Shown in pieces: positions 1-8,629 of a DNA stretch of 38,275 nt. The stretch comes from Bacillota bacterium (lineage in GTDB: Bacteria > Bacillota > Clostridia > Peptostreptococcales > Anaerovoracaceae): assembly GCA_017397825.1 (NCBI GenBank), contig JAFQHT010000003.1:1-38275 (forward strand). The letters are read 5' to 3'. Each line of letters opens with the position of its first letter. Position 1 is the first letter of the stretch. A program made the translations under genes and the position numbers. Under the pieces are notes generated by a model. It was given only the letters and a program-made list of their open reading frames with translations. It was not told the origin of the DNA and did not search any database.

Positions 1-774
1 CTTACTCAGGCTCAGTTCGAAGAAACTTTCGGCAAGTCCAAGCACACTTTCACTGACATTGACTATGTAAACTACTACAAGGGCATCATCGAAGAAGAAG
101 GCGCAGAAGCTGAAATCATCTTCGCAAACAACCCTCGTGAAATCGTAAAATATACAGACAAGGTTATCTGCGCAGATATCCACACCCGTAAGAGAACCAA
201 GAGACTCATCCAGCAGGCCGGCGGCACTGTAGTTCTCGGAATGGATGACCTTCTCACAGCACCTGTAAACGGTTCAGGTTACAATCCTGAATACGGTATT
301 CTCGGTTCCAACAAGGCAACTGAAGAAACAATCAAACTTTTCCCTATCAACTGCCAGGAATTCGTAGATGTAGTTCAGGCTGATATCAAGGAAAGAACAG
401 GCAAAGTTGTGGAAGTTATGGTTTACGGTGACGGCGCATTCAAGGACCCAGTGGGCAAAATCTGGGAACTTGCAGACCCTGTTGTTTCCCCTGGCTACAC
501 AAGCGGTCTTGTGGGACAGCCTAACGAACTTAAGTTAAAATACCTTGCTGACAATGATTTCGCAGACCTCCGCGGTGATGAACTGAAGGCAGCAATCAGC
601 GCAGCAATCAAGGAAAAGGACGACAACCTTGTGGGACAGATGGCAACAGAAGGAACTACTCCAAGAAGACTGACAGACCTTCTGGGTTCCCTCTGCGACC
701 TGACTTCCGGTTCCGGAGACAAGGGTACACCTTTCATCTACATTCAGGGTTACTTCGATAACTACACTGACTAA
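1..774 (+). CDS. CofE-like F420-0:L-glutamate ligase family protein (3' part, start outside window)
   Basis: The frame is open from the first base and ends in TAA at 772-774, so the 5' end lies upstream of the window; 257 residues are visible. The protein resembles the F420-0:gamma-glutamyl ligase family (CofE, PF01996), which joins glutamate to a phosphorylated precursor using a nucleotide triphosphate. Recognisable stretches are NGSGYNPEYGILGSNKA at visible residues 90-106, YGDGAFKDPVGK further on, and a C-terminal SGSGDKGTPF. Family assignment is from recall of such sequences. Ordinary clostridia are not known to make F420, and no other cof/fbi gene is in the window, so the substrate here may differ. 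A strong terminator follows directly, so this is the last gene of its transcript. Confidence 0.68.
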   Translation, partial: LTQAQFEETFGKSKHTFTDIDYVNYYKGIIEEEGAEAEIIFANNPREIVKYTDKVICADIHTRKRTKRLIQQAGGTVVLGMDDLLTAPVNGSGYNPEYGILGSNKATEETIKLFPINCQEFVDVVQADIKERTGKVVEVMVYGDGAFKDPVGKIWELADPVVSPGYTSGLVGQPNELKLKYLADNDFADLRGDELKAAISAAIKEKDDNLVGQMATEGTTPRRLTDLLGSLCDLTSGSGDKGTPFIYIQGYFDNYTD

Positions 775-792
775 TTTAACATGCAAAATATT

Positions 793-819
793 CTGCCGGC
801 CATCGTGCCGGCAGTTTTT
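793..819 (+). terminator. Intrinsic terminator after the CofE-like gene
   Basis: The 8-bp arms CTGCCGGC (793-800) and GCCGGCAG (807-814) enclose a 6-base loop and are followed by five T. It lies 18 bases past the stop codon. Confidence 0.85.
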
Positions 820-859
820 CTAATAATTATAATTGACAGACAGGAGACAGGAGGCAGAC

Positions 860-1729
860 ATGATCAGAATACCAAGCACATTTAAAACAGACGTTATGTC
901 CAAAGACAATAAGCCGGCAGTATACTGTAAATCCGGAGACACAGTAGTTTTCGAAACGCTGGACTGCTTTGACGGAGCAGTAAGCCCTGACGGACATTAT
1001 GATAAAGAAGGCTGCTATCTGGCAAACCCTGTAACAGGTCCTCTCTATGTGGAAGGAGCTGAACCGGGAGATGCGCTGGAGGTAGAAATCCTTTCTATAA
1101 AGACCCGGGGCTGGGGCGCAATGGGCACAGGCTATGGCGAATTTGCATTTAAAAACTATAACGAAAAGAACAGAATGTGTGTGTTTGACTATTCCGACGG
1201 TTTTGTTAAGCTGGGAGGACATAAGATTCCTGTGGAACCGATGATCGGCGTAATCGGTGTGGCACCTGCAGGGGAAGGAATTCCGACCACTACTCCGGAC
1301 TGTCACGGCAGCAACATGGACTGCAACCGCATCATTGAGGGTGCAAAGATTCTGTTCCCTGTACAGGTTGAAGGCGGCCTTCTGGCAATGGGCGACATGC
1401 ATGCGCTCATGGGCGACGGGGAAGTTTTCAGCTACGGCCTTGAAACCGGCGGTGAAGCAGAAGTGAAGGTAAACGTGGTAAAGAATACGGGACTCCTGCA
1501 GCCTACAATTTATCAGGGCGGAAAAGTTATGACAGTTGCATCAGCGCTTACATACGAAGATGCTATCAGACTGGCGCTTGAAGCAATGTACGAGCTTCTT
1601 AAAGCCCACGGCTGGGAAAAGACAGAAGCCGGCCTTCTCATGAGTATGAAGTGCAACCTGGCAATCTGCCAGATTGTAGACCCGCAGGTGACTGTGAGAG
1701 CAGAGCTCGGGGAAGAATTCTTTAAATAA
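860..1729 (+). CDS. Acetamidase/formamidase family amidohydrolase
   Basis: Predicted cytoplasmic amidase of the FmdA/AmdA family (PF03069), which hydrolyses short amides such as formamide or acetamide to the acid and ammonia. The 289-residue protein shows the family core GVIGVAPAGEGIPTTTP, then the metal-site-like DCHGSNMDCN stretch and LLAMGDMHALMGDGE, whose His and Asp residues are typical of the family. I chose ATG 860 because AGGAGG at 849-854 lies 5 bases upstream; an in-frame TTG at 833 lacks such a site. The gene stands alone between two terminators. The true substrate cannot be read from the sequence; many Firmicutes members are annotated only as the family. Confidence 0.88.
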   Translation: MIRIPSTFKTDVMSKDNKPAVYCKSGDTVVFETLDCFDGAVSPDGHYDKEGCYLANPVTGPLYVEGAEPGDALEVEILSIKTRGWGAMGTGYGEFAFKNYNEKNRMCVFDYSDGFVKLGGHKIPVEPMIGVIGVAPAGEGIPTTTPDCHGSNMDCNRIIEGAKILFPVQVEGGLLAMGDMHALMGDGEVFSYGLETGGEAEVKVNVVKNTGLLQPTIYQGGKVMTVASALTYEDAIRLALEAMYELLKAHGWEKTEAGLLMSMKCNLAICQIVDPQVTVRAELGEEFFK

Positions 1730-1736
1730 AGTAACG

Positions 1737-1763
1737 AAAACGGGCCTGCAGGCCCGTTTTTTT
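1737..1763 (+). terminator. Intrinsic terminator after the amidase gene
   Basis: AAAACGGGCC (1737-1746) pairs with GGCCCGTTTT (1751-1760) around the loop TGCA, and the T run continues to 1763. Confidence 0.9.
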
Positions 1764-1816
1764 ATGCGCATAAACCTGTGCAACCATCAGTTGCTAAAAG
1801 TGCTAACGCCGATTGG

Positions 1817-1845
1817 TAGACTTTTTTGCGATGAATTGCTATAAT
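1817..1845 (+). promoter_or_regulatory. Sigma-A-type promoter for the XRE/membrane regulator
   Basis: A perfect -10 TATAAT at 1840-1845 has a -35-like TAGACT at 1817-1822, 17 bp apart. The -35 matches consensus at 4 of 6 positions. Confidence 0.55.
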
Positions 1846-1893
1846 GACCATAAACCAAGAGAAACAGATTCGTTCAAAAGGAGGTTTACATAG

Positions 1894-2766
1894 ATGACTT
1901 TAGGTGAAAGGATAATGACTTTGCGTACAGAGAGGCAGATGTCCCAGAGCGATCTGGCAGAGGCTCTGGATGTATCGCGCCAGTCTATTTCCAAGTGGGA
2001 GACCGACACCTCGGTGCCCGAACTTGAGAAGCTGGTCATGCTCTGCGACATTTTCGGAGTATCCATGGATATGCTGGTGAGGGGCGTCGGCGAAAAGGAG
2101 TCGGAAGAACCCTGCGAAGCTCCGAAGGCATATGCGGTAAGGCCTGAAACCGAACCAGCACCGTCACGCGAGGTAGTCCACGTAGTAAAATTCGAGACCC
2201 GCAAAATTGCAGGAATACTGTTATTCATATGTGCCATAGTGTGCGCACTGACAGGGGCTTTTTTAGGAGACCCTATGGCAGGAATTATTATGGCATCTCC
2301 ATTCATCATATGCGGCATCATATGTTTTGTCTGCAGCAAAAGAGCCGGTCTCTGGTGCGCATGGACAGTTTATCTTCTGGCACAGATATTCCTCAGAATG
2401 GCCACAGGGGTAAATATTTACTATCTGACAGCTTTTATTAAAGGAGACATGAGTCTGACGGTTCATGCAATAATTGCTTTTGCGGAATTGGTGCTTACGC
2501 TGCTGATTGTGTTTTTCACAGTGTGGAGCTTCAGAAAAGAACAGTTTACAATTACTTCATCGGGAGAAAAAATACTTCTAGCAGGCTGGATAGCGTTGGT
2601 TATAGCACGGGTTGCCCTGAGATTTGTATCACCGATGGTAATAGGTATAGAATATTACATGGTTTTTACTATAACAAAAGACTGGATTCTTTATATCGCC
2701 CTGAACATCCTTGCGGTATTTACTTACCACTGGTGGAAAGGCCGCAGGGAAGCCACAAAGTTATAG
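1894..2766 (+). CDS. XRE-family regulator fused to a six-helix membrane domain
   Basis: The 290-residue protein begins with a helix-turn-helix of the XRE/Cro type (about residues 4-62; SQSDLAEALDVSRQSISKWE is the classic recognition region). A Pro/Glu-rich linker (about 70-95) follows, then six hydrophobic segments at roughly 105-126, 128-147, 152-173, 186-212, 226-245 and 260-280. This is a membrane-tethered one-component regulator; DNA binding would be at the inner face of the membrane. ATG 1894 is preceded by AAAGGAGG with proper spacing. It has its own promoter and ends at a terminator shared with the convergent nfnB. Neither the signal sensed nor the target is evident; a regulator of cell-envelope or transport genes is possible but not shown. 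Confidence 0.85.
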   Translation: MTLGERIMTLRTERQMSQSDLAEALDVSRQSISKWETDTSVPELEKLVMLCDIFGVSMDMLVRGVGEKESEEPCEAPKAYAVRPETEPAPSREVVHVVKFETRKIAGILLFICAIVCALTGAFLGDPMAGIIMASPFIICGIICFVCSKRAGLWCAWTVYLLAQIFLRMATGVNIYYLTAFIKGDMSLTVHAIIAFAELVLTLLIVFFTVWSFRKEQFTITSSGEKILLAGWIALVIARVALRFVSPMVIGIEYYMVFTITKDWILYIALNILAVFTYHWWKGRREATKL

Positions 2767-2783
2767 GCCGCTTTAACTGAAAA

Positions 2784-2820
2784 TATAAAAAAACAAAGGC
2801 CCCGCATCAGCGAGGCCTTT
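2784..2820. terminator. Bidirectional terminator between the XRE/membrane gene and nfnB
   Basis: AAAGGCC (2795-2801) pairs with GGCCTTT (2814-2820), with further CGC/GCG pairing inside. The A-rich stretch at 2784-2793 supplies a U tract for minus-strand transcription; the plus-strand tail is T-rich but interrupted. Confidence 0.8.
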
Positions 2821-2837
2821 AATAATTTTATTGGGTT

Positions 2838-4223
2838 TTATTTGCTCAGATATTCGTCAATACCCTTGGCAGCCTTCTTACCAGCTCCCATAGCCTTGAT
2901 TACTGTAGCTGCGCCTGTTACAGCATCGCCGCCTGCAAAGATACCAGGACGGTTTGTAGCAGCTTCATCATCAGTGCCGATACCACCCTTCTTGTTTGCT
3001 TCAAGATTTTCGGTAGTGTCGAGGATGAGAGTGTTAAGTTTAGTACCGATGGACATGATTACCATGTCTACAGGGATTATATGGTTGGAACCTTCAACTA
3101 CAACAGGTTTTCTTCTGCCGGAAGCATCTGGTTCACCCAGTTCCATAGTTACGCATTCAATACCTGTTACGATACCTTCTTCGTTACCCTTGATTTCAAC
3201 TGGGTTTGTGAGAAGTTTGAAGATAATACCTTCTTCCTTAGCGTGGTGAACTTCTTCAGCTCTTGCAGGAAGTTCGTCCATACTACGACGGTAGATGATA
3301 TATACTTCGCTTGCACCCATACGCTTAGCACAACGAGCAGCGTCCATAGCAACATTACCGCCGCCTACGATAGCAATCTTGTCTGCGTGCATGATAGGTG
3401 TGTCGTATTCAGGAAGGTAAGCCTTCATCAGGTTGATACGAGTCAGATATTCGTTGGCGGAGCAAACACCGATAAGGTTCTCGCCAGGAATATTCATGAA
3501 GGAAGGAAGACCTGCACCAGTACCGATAAATACTGATTCGAAGCCTTCATCCATAAGTTCGTCAACTGTGATAGCGCGGCCAACTACTGCGTTTGTAACG
3601 AATTTTACGCCCTTAGCTTCCAGTTTAGCTACTTCTGCAGCTACGATTTCCTTAGGAAGACGGAACTGAGGGATACCATAAACAAGTACGCCGCCTGTCT
3701 TATGGAGCGCTTCGAAAACTGTTACTTCGTAGCCCTTGTTGATAAGGTCGCCTGCGCATGCAAGGCCTGCAGGACCTGCACCGATTACAGCAACTTTGTG
3801 GCCATTGCCTTCTACAGGCTGGATTTCAACGTCGCCGTAGTTTGCAGCATGCCAGTCAGCAACGAATCTTTCGAGACGGCCGATACCTACTGCTTCGCCC
3901 TTCTTAGCGTGAACGCAGTTGCCTTCGCACTGGTTTTCCTGTGGACATACACGGCCGCAGATTGCCGGCAGTGAGCTGTCTTCGGAAATAATCTGGTAAG
4001 CTGCTTCAAAGTCGCCTTCAGCAACTTTTGCAATGAAATCAGGAATCTTGATCATTACAGGGCAGCCTGTAGTACAAGGTTTTTTACGGCACTTGAGGCA
4101 TCTCATAGCCTCTCTGATAGCCATTTCTTCTGTGTAGCCTGTACATACTTCTAAAAAGTTTTTATTTCTAACGTCAGGAGCCTGTTCAGGCATTGGGTTC
4201 TTTTCTCTTACTAAATTAATCAT
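2838..4223 (-). CDS. nfnB: Large subunit of electron-bifurcating NADH-dependent ferredoxin:NADP+ oxidoreductase
   Basis: NfnB/NfnL couples oxidation of reduced ferredoxin and NADH to reduction of NADP+; the family is also annotated as glutamate synthase small subunit (GltA). The 461 residues show two N-terminal cluster motifs (Cys42, 45, 50, 54 and Cys89, 93, 99, 103), an FAD-binding VAVIGAGPAGLACAG near 144-158 and a second dinucleotide fold KIAIVGGGNVAMDAA near 282-296. ATG 4223 is preceded by AGGAGGTG; an upstream in-frame GTG at 4235 overlaps that site and was rejected. The start overlaps the nfnA stop by 8 bases, indicating coupling. No glutamate synthase large subunit is nearby, and the nfnA partner favours Nfn over GltD. 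Confidence 0.9.
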   Translation of the reverse strand: MINLVREKNPMPEQAPDVRNKNFLEVCTGYTEEMAIREAMRCLKCRKKPCTTGCPVMIKIPDFIAKVAEGDFEAAYQIISEDSSLPAICGRVCPQENQCEGNCVHAKKGEAVGIGRLERFVADWHAANYGDVEIQPVEGNGHKVAVIGAGPAGLACAGDLINKGYEVTVFEALHKTGGVLVYGIPQFRLPKEIVAAEVAKLEAKGVKFVTNAVVGRAITVDELMDEGFESVFIGTGAGLPSFMNIPGENLIGVCSANEYLTRINLMKAYLPEYDTPIMHADKIAIVGGGNVAMDAARCAKRMGASEVYIIYRRSMDELPARAEEVHHAKEEGIIFKLLTNPVEIKGNEEGIVTGIECVTMELGEPDASGRRKPVVVEGSNHIIPVDMVIMSIGTKLNTLILDTTENLEANKKGGIGTDDEAATNRPGIFAGGDAVTGAATVIKAMGAGKKAAKGIDEYLSK

Positions 4224-5070
4224 GGTAACGAACACCTCCTGTCAGTCTGCATACGTGAGCTCTGTCTTCTGCTTCCTGGTCTTTGTAGTAGTTGGAACGC
4301 TTGATAAGGTCATCCCAGTCTACTAAAGCACCATCGAATTCAGGACCGTCTACACATACGAATTTATCTTCGCCGCCGATCTTACATCTGCAGCCGCCGC
4401 ACATGCCTGTGCCGTCGATCATGTAAGCTGTTAATGATGCAACGGAAGGGATGTTGTTTTCTGCAGCAATCTGGCACACGAATTTCATCATCATAGGAGG
4501 ACCTACCGCGATAATCTGATCATAAGTATTTCCTTCAGCGATGAGCTGTTTTAACTTGTCAGTTGTGAAAGCCTTTTCTCCGTAGGAACCGTCGTCAGTT
4601 ACAACGTAAAGTCTGTCAACCCCTGCTCTGAATTCGTCTTCAAGGATTACCAGGTCTTTAGTCTTGAAACCTTCGATCATGTCAACTTCGATACCGGCTT
4701 TTTTCATGCCTGTAGCAAGTGGGTAAGCCAGGGCGTTACCTGTACCGCCGCCTACTACGCAGACTTTCTTAAGGCCTTCCATATGAGTTGGCTTGCCGAG
4801 AGGGCCAACGATGTCAGCAAAGCAGTCACCTACTTCAAGCTGGTCCATAAGCATTGTAGTTCTGCCGATAGCAGCATAAATCAGGTCGATTGTGCCGTCT
4901 TCTTCGTTGTGGCCTGCCATGGTGAGAGGAATTCTTTCACCATATTCGTCTGTACGAAGGATGATGAACTGACCAGGTCTTGCTTTTCTTGCTACCAGAG
5001 GAGCATAGATTTTAAGCCATACCATGTTATGGTTAAGTCTTCTTTTATAAGTTACTTCAAACATTTTCAT
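4216..5070 (-). CDS. nfnA: Small subunit of electron-bifurcating NADH-dependent ferredoxin:NADP+ oxidoreductase
   Basis: NfnA/NfnS is a ferredoxin-NADP reductase-like flavoprotein related to the PyrK subunit of dihydroorotate dehydrogenase; it takes electrons from NADH. The 284-residue protein has the FAD-contact RIPLTMA near 46-52, the NAD-binding VCVVGGGTGNALAYP near 103-117, and a C-terminal [2Fe-2S] site with Asp219, Cys224, Cys227 and Cys239; an Asp ligand is the known oddity of Nfn small subunits. ATG 5070 follows AGGAGG at an 11-base spacing, slightly long. It sits between nifJ (20-base gap) and nfnB (8-base overlap), so all are probably co-translated from one message. Confidence 0.9.
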   Translation of the reverse strand: MKMFEVTYKRRLNHNMVWLKIYAPLVARKARPGQFIILRTDEYGERIPLTMAGHNEEDGTIDLIYAAIGRTTMLMDQLEVGDCFADIVGPLGKPTHMEGLKKVCVVGGGTGNALAYPLATGMKKAGIEVDMIEGFKTKDLVILEDEFRAGVDRLYVVTDDGSYGEKAFTTDKLKQLIAEGNTYDQIIAVGPPMMMKFVCQIAAENNIPSVASLTAYMIDGTGMCGGCRCKIGGEDKFVCVDGPEFDGALVDWDDLIKRSNYYKDQEAEDRAHVCRLTGGVRYHD

Positions 5071-5090
5071 GATTCTTCCATCCTCCTTTC

Positions 5091-8000
5091 CTAGTTATCA
5101 AAGCTTTTTTTACGGTTAATGAGAGTTTCGTATCTTTCATTAGCCATTTCTTCAGCCTTAGTGAACAGTTCTTCAGCTCTTTCAGGGAAGTTGAGCTTCA
5201 GTGAGTTGTAACGAACTTCGCCCATGATGAAGTCTCTGTAGCTTTCTGATGGAGCAGCACTGTCGATGGAAAGCGGATTCTTGCCTTCTGCAGCCAGTGC
5301 AGGGTTGTATCTGAGCAGGTTCCAGTAGCCGGAACGTACAGCGTTCTTCATTTCAAGCATTGCCTTGTTCATGCCGGCCTTAACACCGTGGTTGATACAA
5401 GGAGCGTATGCGATGATGAGGGATGGTCCGTCGTAGGCTTCCGCTTCTCTGATTGCCTTCAGAGTCTGCTCAGGGTTAGCACCCATAGCAATCTGTGCTA
5501 CATATACATAGCCGTAAGCCATTGCAATCTGTGCAAGGTCTTTTTTCTTTACAGCCTTACCGGAAGCAGCGAACTTAGCTACTGCACCGATAGGAGTTGC
5601 CTTGGAGGACTGACCGCCTGTGTTGGAGTAAACTTCTGTGTCGAATACCAGTACGTTTACGTTTTCGCCGGAAGCAAGAACGTGGTCGAGACCGCCGTAA
5701 CCGATATCGTATGCCCAGCCGTCACCGCCGAAAATCCACATGGATGGCTTGATGAGCATGTCTTTGTTTGCTACAACGTAAGCAGCGTCTTCGTTTGTAT
5801 CAGCAATCTTTTCGCATTCAGCCAGGAGAATGTCGCCTGTAGTCTTAGCACGGTCAGCATCGTTCATGGAAGCAAGCCAAGCCTTTGCAGGAACGCCTAA
5901 TGTGTCAGCAAGTCTTTCAACTGCAGACTTCATTTCGTTTCTTCTTGCGCTTACGGAGATAGTCATACCAAGACCGAATTCAGCATTGTCTTCGAATAAG
6001 GAGTTAGCCCATGCAGGACCCTTGCCTTCCTTGTTTACTGTGTAAGGAGTTGAAGGTGCAGAGCAGCCCCAGATGGATGAACAGCCTGTAGCGTTGGCAA
6101 TGTACATTCTGTCACCGAAGAGCTGAGTGATGAGCTTAGCGTAAGGAGATTCGCCGCAGCCAGGACATGCGCCTGAGAATTCAAGGAGCGGCTGCTTGAA
6201 CTGTGAGCCCTTAACAGTATCTGCCTTGAAAGGAACATCCTTTTCGCCGATATTTTCAAATAAGTAATCAAATTTAGCCTGCTGCTGTTTTACGTAAGAG
6301 TCTTCAGCAGAAGTCATTTCCAGAGCTTTCTTTCTTGATGGACAAACCTGAGCGCAGGAGCCGCAGCCTGTACAGTCAAGAGCGGAAATAGCGATAGTGA
6401 ACTTCTTGTCCTTAGTGCCCTTCATAGGTACTACGTTTGCTACGCCTGCTTCAGCTTCTTCGGCTTCTGTAAGCACGAAAGGTCTGATTACACCGTGAGG
6501 ACAAACGTATGAACACCAGTTACACTGCATACAGTTCTTTACATTCCATACAGGAACGTCTGCTGCGATACCACGTTTTTCGAATGCAGCTGTACCGGCA
6601 GGAATCATACCGTTTACTGTGTCGAGGAACTTGGAAACAGGAACATCGTCACCTGTAAGAGTATTTGTAGGAACAAGTACGTCGTTGAGGTATGCAGTCT
6701 GAGCCTGGTCACGGCCTACCATAGGAGCAGCAGGAGCATCGTCAGCTACTGTCTTCCAGCTTTCAGGAACTTCAACTTTGTGGATGTTGTTCAGACCTGC
6801 GTCTACTGCAGCCATGTTCATCTGAACAATGTTTTCGCCCTTCTTGCCGTAGGACTTAACGATAGCATCCTTCATGTAGCCAACTGCTTCATCGATAGGA
6901 ATGATGTCAGCAAGTTTGAAGAAAGCAGACTGAAGGATTGTATTAGTTCTTCTTGCACCGAGACCGATTTCCTTAGCGATGGAAACAGCGTCACAAGTGT
7001 AGAACTGAATGTCATTGTTAGCGATGTATCTCTTAACCTTTGCAGGTAAGAAAGTTTCAAGCTCTTCATCGTTCCATACGCAGTTGAGGAGGAAGAATCC
7101 GCCTGGTTTTACGTCCTGAACCATGTCATACTTGTAAAGGTATGAGGAGTTGTGGCATGCAACGAAGTCAGCCTGTTTTACGTAATAAGTGGACTTGATA
7201 GGTTCATCACCGAATCTCAGGTGGGAAATAGTAACACCACCGGACTTCTTGGAGTCATACTGGAAGTATGCCTGAACCTTCTTGTCTGTGTGGTCACCGA
7301 TGATCTTTACGGAGTTCTTGTTTGCACCTACAGTACCGTCAGCACCAAGACCCCAGAACTTGCAAGCCTTTGTGCCCGCAGGAGCAACGTCAGGGTTTTC
7401 TGTTACAGGGAGTGAAAGGTTAGTGATGTCGTCTGTGATGGAAAGTGTGAATTCCTTCTTAGGAGCATCTGACCAGAGGTTTTCGAATGCAGCAAGGATG
7501 TCGCCAGGCTGAGTATCCTTGGAACCAAGACCGTAACGGCCGCCGCAGATGAGGCAGTCATCATATTCAGTACCGCGGAGTGCGGATACGATATCCAGGA
7601 ATAAAGGTTCGCCAAGGCCGCCAGGTTCCTTAGTTCTGTCGAGAACCGCGATCTTCTTTACTGTCTTAGGAAGTACGTTGAAGAGGTACTTTGTGGAGAA
7701 AGGTCTGTAAAGGTGAACTTCGATAACGCCGACCTTCTTGCCCTTGCCTCTTAAGTAGTCAACAACTTCTTCAATTGCGTCACATACGGAGCCCATTGCA
7801 ACCAGGATTTCTGTAGCTTCAGGGTCACCATAGTAGTTGAATGGCTTGTAGTCAGTACCGATCTTGGCATTGACTTTTTCCATATATTCGTTAACGATGT
7901 CAGCAGTTTCAAGATATGCGCTGTTACATGCTTCTCTGTGCTGGAAGAATGTTTCAGGCTGTTCTGCGGAACCTCTGCTGTGAGGGTTGTGCGGATGAAG

Positions 8001-8627
8001 TGCTTTAGTTTTGAAAGCCTTTACAGCATCCCAGTCAACCATTTCCTTCAGGTCTGCATAATCCCATGTACCGATTTTCTGGTTTTCGTGGGAAGTTCTG
8101 AAACCATCGAAGAAGTGGAGCATAGGAAGCTTGCCTGCGATTGTTGCAAGGTGTGCAACTGCAGCAAGGTCCATTACCTGCTGAACGCTGTTGGATGCCA
8201 GCATAGCAAAACCTGTCTGACGGCAGCCCATAACGTCGGAGTGGTCACCGAAGATGGAAAGGGCATGTGTAGCCAGTGCTCTGGCAGCAACGTGGAAAAC
8301 TGTAGGTGTCTGTTCACCTGCAAGTTTGTACATATTAGGAATCATAAGAAGCAGACCCTGGGAAGCAGTGAAAGTGGAAGTGTAAGCACCGGCAGTGATG
8401 GAGCCGTGTACAGCACCTGCAGCACCTGCTTCGGACTGCATTTCTACGATTTTAACTTTTTCACCGAAAATATTGATTCTGTCCTGGGAAACCCACTCGT
8501 CCATGTTTTCTGCCATAGGTGAGGATGGTGTAATAGGATAAATTGCAGCAACCTCAGAGAACGCGTAAGCAACATGAGCAGCAGCGGCGTTTCCGTCCAT
8601 AGTTTTTAATTTTCTCATGTCTACCAT
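5091..8627 (-). CDS. nifJ: Pyruvate:ferredoxin (flavodoxin) oxidoreductase
   Basis: PFOR oxidatively decarboxylates pyruvate to acetyl-CoA and CO2 and reduces ferredoxin, in the cytoplasm. At 1178 residues it is the full-length single-chain form. Visible in order: the pyruvate-binding YPITPSSPMAE (30-40); two ferredoxin motifs, CMQCNWCSYVCP and CTGCGSCAQVCP; the proximal-cluster CPGCGESPYAKL; and the thiamine-diphosphate region GDGWAYDIGYGGLDH with VYSNTGGQSSKATP. ATG 8627 is preceded by AGGAAGGAGAG 5 bases upstream. The polyferredoxin gene stops only 2 bases before it. The shared operon with nfnAB suggests that ferredoxin reduced here is used to make NADPH. Codon choice is strongly biased, as in abundant enzymes. 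Confidence 0.97.
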   Translation of the reverse strand: MVDMRKLKTMDGNAAAAHVAYAFSEVAAIYPITPSSPMAENMDEWVSQDRINIFGEKVKIVEMQSEAGAAGAVHGSITAGAYTSTFTASQGLLLMIPNMYKLAGEQTPTVFHVAARALATHALSIFGDHSDVMGCRQTGFAMLASNSVQQVMDLAAVAHLATIAGKLPMLHFFDGFRTSHENQKIGTWDYADLKEMVDWDAVKAFKTKALHPHNPHSRGSAEQPETFFQHREACNSAYLETADIVNEYMEKVNAKIGTDYKPFNYYGDPEATEILVAMGSVCDAIEEVVDYLRGKGKKVGVIEVHLYRPFSTKYLFNVLPKTVKKIAVLDRTKEPGGLGEPLFLDIVSALRGTEYDDCLICGGRYGLGSKDTQPGDILAAFENLWSDAPKKEFTLSITDDITNLSLPVTENPDVAPAGTKACKFWGLGADGTVGANKNSVKIIGDHTDKKVQAYFQYDSKKSGGVTISHLRFGDEPIKSTYYVKQADFVACHNSSYLYKYDMVQDVKPGGFFLLNCVWNDEELETFLPAKVKRYIANNDIQFYTCDAVSIAKEIGLGARRTNTILQSAFFKLADIIPIDEAVGYMKDAIVKSYGKKGENIVQMNMAAVDAGLNNIHKVEVPESWKTVADDAPAAPMVGRDQAQTAYLNDVLVPTNTLTGDDVPVSKFLDTVNGMIPAGTAAFEKRGIAADVPVWNVKNCMQCNWCSYVCPHGVIRPFVLTEAEEAEAGVANVVPMKGTKDKKFTIAISALDCTGCGSCAQVCPSRKKALEMTSAEDSYVKQQQAKFDYLFENIGEKDVPFKADTVKGSQFKQPLLEFSGACPGCGESPYAKLITQLFGDRMYIANATGCSSIWGCSAPSTPYTVNKEGKGPAWANSLFEDNAEFGLGMTISVSARRNEMKSAVERLADTLGVPAKAWLASMNDADRAKTTGDILLAECEKIADTNEDAAYVVANKDMLIKPSMWIFGGDGWAYDIGYGGLDHVLASGENVNVLVFDTEVYSNTGGQSSKATPIGAVAKFAASGKAVKKKDLAQIAMAYGYVYVAQIAMGANPEQTLKAIREAEAYDGPSLIIAYAPCINHGVKAGMNKAMLEMKNAVRSGYWNLLRYNPALAAEGKNPLSIDSAAPSESYRDFIMGEVRYNSLKLNFPERAEELFTKAEEMANERYETLINRKKSFDN

Positions 8628-8629
8628 GT

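Noticed and set aside
827..1402. Minus-strand open frame of 191 codons opposite the acetamidase gene
   Set aside because: Antisense shadow of a well-recognised family; Cys/His-rich and without a ribosome site.
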